Positions 57,244-64,000 of a stretch of 64,000 nt of DNA are shown piece after piece. The first letter of the stretch is position 1. Each line of letters starts with the position of its first letter. Both the position numbers and the translations under genes were made by a program. Source of the DNA: a virus; the IMG/VR virus record IMGVR_UViG_3300047323_000304, positions 124,001-188,000 of that record; one strand, 5' to 3'. Under the pieces are notes generated by a model. That model was not told the DNA's origin. It saw only the letters and a list, made by a program, of their open reading frames with translations, and ran no database searches.

Positions 57244-59345
57244 AAAGTATTTTAAATACTTTAGGATACGAAAGTATAGATGATTATGACAATAAAATAA
57301 TCACTACTTTATCAAGTTATATAGAGAAAACACCTAACAATGATGGATTAGTAGATTATAAAGATATTAAAACTACATATTTTTTAGAAAATGACAAATG
57401 GCACATAGGATTTTTTAACGGTATAGAACAATTTAAAAAACAAATTGAAAACTACAAATATTCAAATAAAAATATATCTTTCTCCTTTAACAATGTGAAT
57501 ATAAAAAATGAAACTAAATTTATAGTTTATAATAAATTATTTTCGGATGAATGGAGTTTTTACTCAGTTATAAATGGACAAATGCAATTCATAAGAAGGT
57601 TAATGGAATTTATAAATGAAAAGCATCATGATTTAAATTCATTACTTGACTTGGATTTAAATAAAACAAATATTCAATGGATAGACTGGCTTAATAGTCG
57701 CAATATTAAAACCATAACAACTACAAAACTTATAGAGAAAGAGTATCAGAATAAAACTGCTATTTCCAACTTTTTAGAAATTACATATAAAACCTTATTT
57801 AATCTAACAGATGAGCGAGAAGAATGGGAAAAAGATATTTGGAATGTAAGAAATTTAGAGCGATATGGAATAACTTATAATAAATCAATAACGATATATA
57901 TTATTGATTTTACTAAAATCAATAATATCAAAATTAGGAGTGAAGTTAAGAAATATATTAAACAAAGATTAATTTCTAACAATAAATTTTCTTGGTCTTC
58001 AGCAAGGAATTACATGTTTCATTTGCCAAACTTTATAAATTTTATCTGTGAATTAGAGCCTACTTGGGATGATTTAAAAGGATTAGAAAGGTATCATATA
58101 GAAAAATATTTAGAATGGTTGAACATTTATGTAAAAAAATTAATTCAAAAAAATGCTAATCCTCAACAATATATAAGAATGGCATTATCTTATATACAAA
58201 AGTTTTTATCTGATATTCAAATTAGAGAATATGATATTTCTCCTATAAAAAATATTAGAATATTAATATTTCCATCAGATAAACCTATTATTAAGAAAAA
58301 GCCATACGACCAAATAGACTATGTTCCAGATATAGTTTTAGAACAGTTATTTAAAAATATAAATAATCTTCATAAAGAAGTTGTTCCCGTTGTTTGGACT
58401 ATGTACAAAACAGGGCTTAGAATATCTGATGTATTAGGGCTGAAACAAGATTGTTTAGTCAAATTGAATAATAAGTTTTGGATAGAAACTGATATAGAAA
58501 AAACTTATGTTCAAGGTCATAGAATACCTATTGATGATGAACTTGCTAATATGTTAGCAGTTTTAATTGATAATGCTAAGAGAAATAGCAATCAAGATAA
58601 TAACACTGAAAATTATATCTTCGTAAGATACAAAGGTAGTAGAAAAGGAAAACCTTATGGTAGTTATTGGAGCCAAACAAAACTTAATATATTAGCAAAA
58701 GATTACGATATTACAGATGAACTTGGAAATAGATATCATTTTAAAAATCACGCTTTCAGACATACCTATGCTATCAAAATGCTTAATGGTGGTGCCGATA
58801 TATTTACGGTTCAAGAATTGTTAGCACATGCTTCCCCTGAAATGACTATGAGATATGCAAGATTACTTGATGATACTAAAAGAAAAGTGTTTGATAATGC
58901 AATAAAACAAGGTGTATTTAGTTTTGATGAAGGTGACAAGTTAAAGGAAGAAAATAATGGAGAAATACCTTCTGATGTTCTTGACATGCTTTGGACTAAT
59001 CATAAGTTAAATGCTATTGATACTCCTTATGGAACTTGTTTACAAAGAACTAATGGTAAGTGTCAATTTGCAAAGCAACCACCTTGTCTAACCTGTAATA
59101 GCGGTAATCCTTGTAGAGATTTATGTGTTGGAGCATTTGAAGGTGATATTAAAAAATATGAAATACTAATAAATTCAACAAAATCTCTTATAGGAAGTGC
59201 TAAAGTTTATAATAGAACAGAAATGTCTAAAGAAAATGAAGAATTGCTTAATTTATATGAAGATATTCACTCTAAAATAATGGAAGGAAATATAATTTAT
59301 AGTAGATTAGATAGGTTAAAGAAAACGGGTGATAAAAATGACTAA
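57240..59345 (+). CDS. tnpB: Tn554-type transposase B, tyrosine recombinase
   Basis: 701 residues. Long N-terminal DNA-binding part, then R394 (TGLRISDV), H504 and R507 (HAFRHTY), H530 (LLAHAS), Y539 (MRYARL). After the catalytic domain a Cys-rich tail (CLQRTNGKCQFAKQPPC, CLTCNSGNPC) as in Tn554 TnpB. Not related to the IS605 TnpB at 43.5 kb despite the shared name. Overlaps the start of tnpC. Confidence 0.9.
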   Translation: MKSILNTLGYESIDDYDNKIITTLSSYIEKTPNNDGLVDYKDIKTTYFLENDKWHIGFFNGIEQFKKQIENYKYSNKNISFSFNNVNIKNETKFIVYNKLFSDEWSFYSVINGQMQFIRRLMEFINEKHHDLNSLLDLDLNKTNIQWIDWLNSRNIKTITTTKLIEKEYQNKTAISNFLEITYKTLFNLTDEREEWEKDIWNVRNLERYGITYNKSITIYIIDFTKINNIKIRSEVKKYIKQRLISNNKFSWSSARNYMFHLPNFINFICELEPTWDDLKGLERYHIEKYLEWLNIYVKKLIQKNANPQQYIRMALSYIQKFLSDIQIREYDISPIKNIRILIFPSDKPIIKKKPYDQIDYVPDIVLEQLFKNINNLHKEVVPVVWTMYKTGLRISDVLGLKQDCLVKLNNKFWIETDIEKTYVQGHRIPIDDELANMLAVLIDNAKRNSNQDNNTENYIFVRYKGSRKGKPYGSYWSQTKLNILAKDYDITDELGNRYHFKNHAFRHTYAIKMLNGGADIFTVQELLAHASPEMTMRYARLLDDTKRKVFDNAIKQGVFSFDEGDKLKEENNGEIPSDVLDMLWTNHKLNAIDTPYGTCLQRTNGKCQFAKQPPCLTCNSGNPCRDLCVGAFEGDIKKYEILINSTKSLIGSAKVYNRTEMSKENEELLNLYEDIHSKIMEGNIIYSRLDRLKKTGDKND

Positions 59346-59718
59346 TTTTAATCGTAAAGAGCAATTAAAACAACTTCATGAAGAACGTAAAGTTAAGACA
59401 CAACAAAAGGTAGATGAAGCAATTAAACGTCTTATTAAATATCAAAAGCCTATTAATTTTAATAGTGTTGCTAATGAGAGTGGTGTTACAAAGGCTACTC
59501 TTTATAATAATCCAAATATCAAAGAAAGAATTGAAGGACTTAGATTACAACAATCTAAAGTTCCTACTCCATCTCAAGTAAAAAGAGAAATGGATGAGAA
59601 TAATAAAGATGCTATTATTGCAAGTTTAAAGAGAAGAATTAAAAAATTAGAAGAAGAAAATAAAGAACTTAAAGAACAAGTTAAAATAAGTTATGCGGAT
59701 ATATATAAACAAATATAA
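59338..59718 (+). CDS. tnpC: Tn554-type TnpC accessory protein
   Basis: 126 residues from ATG 59338, preceded by GGGTGATAAAA. Basic helical protein with an HTH (INFNSVANESGVTKATLYNN) and a C-terminal coiled coil (LKRRIKKLEEENKELKEQ). Length and layout match TnpC, which sets orientation and efficiency of transposition. Confidence 0.85.
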   Translation: MTNFNRKEQLKQLHEERKVKTQQKVDEAIKRLIKYQKPINFNSVANESGVTKATLYNNPNIKERIEGLRLQQSKVPTPSQVKREMDENNKDAIIASLKRRIKKLEEENKELKEQVKISYADIYKQI

Positions 59719-59973
59719 TTTTATAGAAAATAATGGTATAATTTATACATGAATTGTTTCGTACTCGTAATCTTTAATGCAACTTTTGGCTGATAATATT
59801 CCTTGATTTTATGACGAATAGTGAAAAAAATGCGTCTTAGCTATTGGAATGGAAAACACGAATCATGATCTTCGGAAATTTAATAATGCGGTGTAAAAAA
59901 ACAAAAGCATATACTATATTTTACAAGAAAAGTCACTAGTGAAGAAAAGTGGTACGTATATATGTAAAGATGC
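59719..59973 (+). other. Spacer between tnpC and passenger
   Basis: No gene. GACG/CGTC and other short pairings around 59,811-59,845, and the palindrome TCACTAGTGA at 59,933-59,942. Could include a leader or regulatory RNA of phzF; no known class recognised. Confidence 0.35.
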
Positions 59974-59979
59974 TATAAT
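59971..59979 (+). promoter_or_regulatory. Extended -10 promoter of the phzF gene
   Basis: TGCTATAAT; no good -35. Confidence 0.5.
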
Positions 59980-60039
59980 CATTATTAGTTAATTCAAAGT
60001 GCTAGAATGTTTCTAGTGAATAACGAGGGGGCAATTAAA

Positions 60040-60819
60040 ATGAGAATACCAATTTATCAGATTGATGCATTTACAAATGAACAATTTAAAGGTAATCCTG
60101 CCGCAGTATGTCCATTAGAAGAATGGATAAAAGATGATTTAATGCAGAAGATTGCTGCAGAGAATAATTTATCTGAAACTGCCTTTTTTGTAAAAAATGG
60201 TGATGAATATGAGTTGAGATGGTTTACTCCAAAAGGGGAAATAGACTTGTGTGGACACGCTACATTAGCAACCGCTTATGTAATATTTACTTATCTAGAT
60301 AAATCTATAATGAATATAAAATTTAATACCAAAAGTGGAATTTTAGAAGTATCTAAGGAAGGAGGCTTATTAGCAATGATTTTTCCTTCTAGAGAAGGAG
60401 AAAAGTGTAATATTCCAGAGTCACTTATTAAAGGTTTAGGAAAGCGACCAAAAGAGGTATACAAATCAAGAGACTATATGGCGGTGTTCGAAACTGAACA
60501 AGATATAATTAATCTTGAATTAAATATGGATGATCTAAAAAAACTAGATGGATTTGGCGTAATAGTAACAGCAAAAGGAAATGAAGTAGATTTTGTATCA
60601 AGAGCATTTGGACCAAAAGCAGGAATAGATGAGGATCCAGTTACTGGTTCAGCTCATTGTACATTAGTACCATATTGGAAAAATGTATTAGGTAAAAATG
60701 AATTTGTTGCATTACAATTATCAGAAAGAGGTGGAAAACTTTTTTGTACTGATTTAGGTGAAATGGTAAAAATCTCCGGAGAAGTGGCATCTTATTTAGA
60801 AGGATATATAAATGTTTAG
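60040..60819 (+). CDS. PhzF-family isomerase/epimerase
   Basis: 259 residues from ATG 60040; GAGGGGGCAATTAAA fits this start rather than the one at 60007. Family blocks: YQIDAFTNEQFKGNPAAVC (N-terminus), the catalytic Glu in NNLSETAFFV, GHATLATAYV, and the second-domain signature DEDPVTGSAHCTLVPYW. The fold is that of diaminopimelate epimerase/PhzF; substrate unknown. No other phenazine genes are near, so it is a stand-alone metabolic passenger of the transposon. Confidence 0.9.
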   Translation: MRIPIYQIDAFTNEQFKGNPAAVCPLEEWIKDDLMQKIAAENNLSETAFFVKNGDEYELRWFTPKGEIDLCGHATLATAYVIFTYLDKSIMNIKFNTKSGILEVSKEGGLLAMIFPSREGEKCNIPESLIKGLGKRPKEVYKSRDYMAVFETEQDIINLELNMDDLKKLDGFGVIVTAKGNEVDFVSRAFGPKAGIDEDPVTGSAHCTLVPYWKNVLGKNEFVALQLSERGGKLFCTDLGEMVKISGEVASYLEGYINV

Positions 60820-60959
60820 ACATATGTAGTCTTTTTAATAATTTAGTTTACAATCTGAAGATTTAAGCGTCACAACTATAAAACCGAATAATAACCACAA
60901 ATGCCGTATTATTCACTAGTGAGTTTTACAGCATTTTTACGTCGCATTTCAAACTATGT

Positions 60960-60991
60960 GTCTATCTATTGTAAATTTACGATAGATAGAC
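60960..60991 (+). terminator. Hairpin after phzF
   Basis: GTCTATCTAT/ATAGATAGAC stem, 12-base loop, tail CTTTCTTCTTAT. Confidence 0.65.
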
Positions 60992-61012
60992 TTTCTTCTT
61001 ATATTACGAAAC

Positions 61013-61040
61013 AAAACCAGCAAATTATTTGCTGGTTTTT
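61013..61040 (+). terminator. Strong terminator at the transposon's right side
   Basis: AAAACCAGCAAAT/ATTTGCTGGTTTT stem followed by TTATAT; higher GC than most terminators here. Confidence 0.8.
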
Positions 61041-61150
61041 ATATTGCTTACAAATTATACATATATAGTTTGTATAAATAAAGTAATATTAATATTTTTT
61101 TCAATTAGGTCTTGATAATTTTATGTAGACTCCCAAATAAGTATATGATT

Positions 61151-62656
61151 TTAAATATATTGAAATGTATATCCTTTATATTGCTTTCTTTTACCTAGAC
61201 AAACAGTTGATATCATACTTTGAATTAACTTCGTTCCAAATCTTTTTATAGACTGTCTTTCTAATTCTGTGGCAGAAGGGAATATACCAAGACTAATTCC
61301 ATCTTTAAATATTTCTACTTGTTTAGAACATCTCTCTTGATTTCTAATTCCATTATTCTTATTATTCTTTTGTTTTTCTTCGTCGGAATCATAATGACAC
61401 CAACCAAGTTTGTTTCCTGATTTGAGCCATTCAATAATTGTACTTCTATCTATTCCCTTTTCTTCTACTATTGTCGTAGTTGTTAATTCTGGATTATTAT
61501 TTTTCATCTCACATATTTCTTTAGCCAAATTTGATAAAGCGAATTCATTACACCTATTCCAATCAATTTTATTTAAATCAAATAATTTATTTAGTGTTTT
61601 ATTAGTTACTATATTTTGTTTAATGAATTCAAATCTTTTGTGTGTTCTATAATCACAATCAATTCTAATAACCTTAATACCATGTAATCTTGCTTGTTCA
61701 TCTTTGTAATTATCTATAGCCTTTGATTCTTCTTTAGTTTGTCCACTCATTTTGTTATCATTATTGTGAAATTGTCCGTCCATTTCTATAATATACTTTT
61801 TATTGTTATATATAAAATAATTATCATAAGACATTTTTTCTATCCAATCTGGGGAATATTCATGTTCTATATAATAAAAATTATATATATTATCTAATTG
61901 ATTCAATAACTCATAAGAAAACTTATTAGGATATTTTATACCATCAGAACATGTACAACCTATTGAATGTCTTCTATAAATATCTCCTATAATCATCGGT
62001 TTATTTTTAATTATTGAACAACTTGGACAAATAGGGTATATTTTTCTATGACTATTATAGGTATACATTTTAGCTTCGTCATATCCATTTTGGAAATATG
62101 GAATCATCCAAGGAGAAGTAGATACGATTGAATTTATGTTTTCTACAACAACTTTATTGTCACAACAGGAGCATCCCCCATGATTGTTTAAATGAGATTC
62201 ATCAATCCATAATTCATCTTGATATAAATCACCCTTATAATGCTCACCACAATCAAAACCACATTTTTTGCACTTGTACTTATAATATTTTCTAGTTATA
62301 ACACTTTTGTCTTTTATTTTCTTTCTATCAGTTATTGTGATATCTCTTTTATCATCTTGAAATCTAGTGCCTATCTCTATTTTAAAAGCTGAAGTTTTTG
62401 TACCAATTATGTTACCAACTTTACTCTTCAAAAAGCAACTAGTTTTAATTTTATACTCTTCATATTCATATAATACTACTAATATTTGTCCTTTTGTAAT
62501 ATAATTTATTATCTCAATCCACCCTTCAATATTATCATAGACAAATTTAATTTTAGAACTTATACACTCTTTCCAATTAATTTTACCTTTGCATCTTCCT
62601 TCTGTATATTTAGGTAACTCCTCTAGAAATACTTTCCTAACTTTCTTCTCTTCCAT
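61151..62656 (-). CDS. Vsr/PD-(D/E)xK-like homing-type endonuclease
   Basis: 501 residues. N-terminal half holds zinc ribbons (YKCKKCGFDCG, GGCSCCDNKV, ICPSCS, GCTCSDG). A nuclease domain follows (about 270-340): KKYIIEMDGQFHNND, then K and D residues and HGIKVIRIDCDY, matching the Vsr-like/EDxHD homing endonuclease pattern. Next an HTH (TTTIVEEKGIDRSTIIEWLK) and a NUMOD1-like end (SLGIFPSATELERQSIKRFG). Consensus promoter at 62777-62805. AAAGGATTGATTATTA ribosome site. Confidence 0.75.
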   Translation of the reverse strand: MEEKKVRKVFLEELPKYTEGRCKGKINWKECISSKIKFVYDNIEGWIEIINYITKGQILVVLYEYEEYKIKTSCFLKSKVGNIIGTKTSAFKIEIGTRFQDDKRDITITDRKKIKDKSVITRKYYKYKCKKCGFDCGEHYKGDLYQDELWIDESHLNNHGGCSCCDNKVVVENINSIVSTSPWMIPYFQNGYDEAKMYTYNSHRKIYPICPSCSIIKNKPMIIGDIYRRHSIGCTCSDGIKYPNKFSYELLNQLDNIYNFYYIEHEYSPDWIEKMSYDNYFIYNNKKYIIEMDGQFHNNDNKMSGQTKEESKAIDNYKDEQARLHGIKVIRIDCDYRTHKRFEFIKQNIVTNKTLNKLFDLNKIDWNRCNEFALSNLAKEICEMKNNNPELTTTTIVEEKGIDRSTIIEWLKSGNKLGWCHYDSDEEKQKNNKNNGIRNQERCSKQVEIFKDGISLGIFPSATELERQSIKRFGTKLIQSMISTVCLGKRKQYKGYTFQYI

Positions 62657-62776
62657 TAATAATCAATCCTTTCAATATGTATTATAATTTATTTATCAAT
62701 CCTAAAAATAGTAGGGAAGTAGCGATTGATTTTCTACTTGTCATTTGGTTAATTACTCCAAACTATCCATATTGAT

Positions 62777-62830
62777 AGTATATCACTTACCAAGTTACTT
62801 GTCAAGTGTATTCTTTTTATTTTATTTAAT
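62777..62830 (-). promoter_or_regulatory. Promoter with AT-rich element (Vsr-like gene)
   Basis: -35 TTGACA (62805-62800), 17 bp, -10 TATACT (62782-62777); AAATAAAATAAAAAGAATA at about 62828-62810. Confidence 0.8.
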
Positions 62831-62998
62831 TATAAAAACACGCTATTTTTATACCATTTTTAAGCGAAAAATCATTAAAAATTATGTAAAATTGAGTGTT
62901 TTTCAGTAAAATTTATCAATATATTTGATTTAATTGGTATCATTTTAATACATATCGAATAGTATAGACTATAAGATACTTCAAAAGGAGTAAAGAAA
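62831..62998. other. Divergent gap before the FtsK-like unit
   Basis: No gene. A plus-strand promoter for the next two genes is expected; TATAGACTATAAGAT-like -10 candidates near 62,962-62,976 are visible without a clear -35. Confidence 0.4.
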
Positions 62999-63172
62999 AT
63001 GCCACAAATATTAAGTGTATTAGAAATATTTTTAGTATCAAATCTAATTGCATATACTGTTCATTGTATAAAAGGACATAGTAGTAAAGAAAAAATTGAA
63101 ATAATGTCAGTAAGAAGTGAATTACGAAAATTTAAAAAATTAGACGAATCCGACAAAAAATCTATATTTTAA
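62999..63172 (+). CDS. Small membrane-anchored protein, 57 aa
   Basis: Hydrophobic N-terminal helix (ILSVLEIFLVSNLIAYTV) then a charged tail ending DKKSIF. AAAGGAG before the ATG. It precedes the FtsK-like gene by 71 bp and may be part of the same operon. Confidence 0.65.
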   Translation: MPQILSVLEIFLVSNLIAYTVHCIKGHSSKEKIEIMSVRSELRKFKKLDESDKKSIF

Positions 63173-63243
63173 AAAATAGTAGTAACACATTAATAGTTTA
63201 GCACATAGTATATATTATAAGAATTTAAGAAAGGAGAAATAAA

Positions 63244-64000
63244 ATGCTTCTATATGAGGAAATTAAACTAGTTTGTAAAATGATTAGCAATAATAAACCT
63301 TGCCTACCTAAACAAAAAGCAGTAATAAATAAATTTAAACGTGATTGGAAAAGAATTATGGCTTTCTCTGGACTTTATAATGCTATGAAATTTACTTATA
63401 GTCCTAATAGGATAAAAATAACTAATTATGGGCTAGAGACATCTATATATATAGTTCCTCCTTTAACTTTTAGTAAAATCAATGAATTAAGAGATATGTT
63501 ACAAGAGAATTTAGGATGTATGATTTTGTTTAATCACTCTAAAGTATCCCCTTTTATAAATGCAAAATTTATATTTAATCCACATGATGAAGATACTTAT
63601 AAAGTAGTTAAACAAAAGTATCCTTGGGAAATCTATATTGGTAACAATTATGCAGGAGAACCTATACTTGTAGATATAAATAAATATGTTCATATAGGAG
63701 AATATGGAGGGACACGTTCGGGAAAATCAGTACAACAATCAGTTATACTAACAAACTTAATAGCGAATATATCACCTAAAGATGTAAATCTATATTTATG
63801 TCAGGCTAGTAAGTCAGATTTAATACTGTTTAAGGCATGTGAACATACTAAGGCATTTGCGCAGACTTTAGAAGAAATATGGACTATATTGGATTATTTA
63901 GTTAACACAGAAATGCCAAGAAGATCAAATTTAATAGAACCTTACAGAGAATGTGCTAAAGCAAGTAATTATAAAGATTATAATAAACTTAAGAAAACTG
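63244..64000 (+). CDS. FtsK/SpoIIIE (TcpA-like) DNA translocase, 3' end outside window
   Basis: 252 codons visible. After ~150 residues of N-terminal domain comes YVHIGEYGGTRSGKSVQQS with Walker A GTRSGKS (K161), then VNLYLCQASKSDLILF in place of the usual strand/helix of FtsK ATPases. In clostridial plasmids such TcpA-type proteins pump DNA in conjugation; in other replicons they act in copy control or segregation. AAAGGAGAAATAAA ribosome site. Which role applies cannot be told without the missing half. Confidence 0.8.
   Translation, partial: MLLYEEIKLVCKMISNNKPCLPKQKAVINKFKRDWKRIMAFSGLYNAMKFTYSPNRIKITNYGLETSIYIVPPLTFSKINELRDMLQENLGCMILFNHSKVSPFINAKFIFNPHDEDTYKVVKQKYPWEIYIGNNYAGEPILVDINKYVHIGEYGGTRSGKSVQQSVILTNLIANISPKDVNLYLCQASKSDLILFKACEHTKAFAQTLEEIWTILDYLVNTEMPRRSNLIEPYRECAKASNYKDYNKLKKT

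Larger units (their letters stand above)
56040..61045 (+). mobile_element. Tn554-family transposon with PhzF passenger (ends approximate)
   Basis: tnpA-tnpB-tnpC in the order, overlaps and sizes of Tn554 (376, 701 and 126 residues against about 361, 630 and 125). Tn554 inserts site-specifically without inverted repeats, so ends are not readable here. The passenger side holds a phzF-like gene and two terminators. Confidence 0.7.

Noticed and set aside
1-64000. CRISPR array or tRNA genes
   Set aside because: No regularly spaced direct repeats and no tRNA cloverleaf with a recognisable T-arm were seen.

Overview
The window is very AT-rich with purine-rich coding strands and strong AGGAGG-type ribosome sites. 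Almost every promoter I can read is a vegetative (sigma-A type) promoter with exactly 17 bp between its boxes. This points to a low-GC Firmicute, most likely Clostridium. The content is that of a large plasmid or phage-plasmid: many very short phage-like genes, antirepressors, homing-type endonucleases, a winged-helix replication protein, an FtsK/TcpA-type translocase and a Tn554-family transposon. No tRNA, rRNA or housekeeping operon is present.

Layout. Positions 1-740 hold the N-terminal part of a SEFIR/TIR-like protein. From about 0.8 to 51 kb nearly all genes are on the minus strand, packed tightly and often overlapping by a few bases. Recognisable members are a guanylate-kinase-like P-loop protein, RNase H, a ParB-like DGQHR protein, a MazF/PemK-type protein, a tyrosine recombinase, BRO/KilAC-type antirepressors, a metallo-beta-lactamase-fold protein, an SF2 helicase, an orphan TnpB, the Rep-like protein and a GIY-YIG nuclease. 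Several 21-60 residue genes fill gaps in this array. At 20-24 kb lies a control-like module: a DGMHR-motif protein overlapping a degenerate integrase-fold protein, opposed to two plus-strand HTH regulators behind a palindromic operator. Around 8.6-9.7 kb a gene-free segment holds inverted DnaA boxes and what looks like a large structured RNA. At 29.9-30.1 kb a short plus-strand transcript resembles a type I toxin mRNA.

The putative replication region is 46.2-47.5 kb (rep-like gene, AT-rich DNA, and a 60 bp GC-rich element able to form a three-way junction). From 51.4 kb genes turn to the plus strand. A 1.4 kb non-coding segment (53.9-55.3 kb) shows an abrupt reversal of G/C strand bias near 54.6 kb with DnaA-box-like sites. 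A Tn554-like tnpA-tnpB-tnpC transposon with a PhzF-family passenger occupies about 56-61 kb. A large Vsr/PD-(D/E)xK-like endonuclease follows, then a small gene and the start of an FtsK/SpoIIIE-type ATPase that leaves the window.

Working together: the minus-strand array looks like an early or accessory region fired from many strong promoters, several preceded by a shared AT-rich element. The integrase-fold/HTH module may control it, Rep and FtsK/TcpA would maintain and move the replicon, and the many endonucleases and Tn554 are selfish passengers. Functions are read from motifs only; no database search was run.
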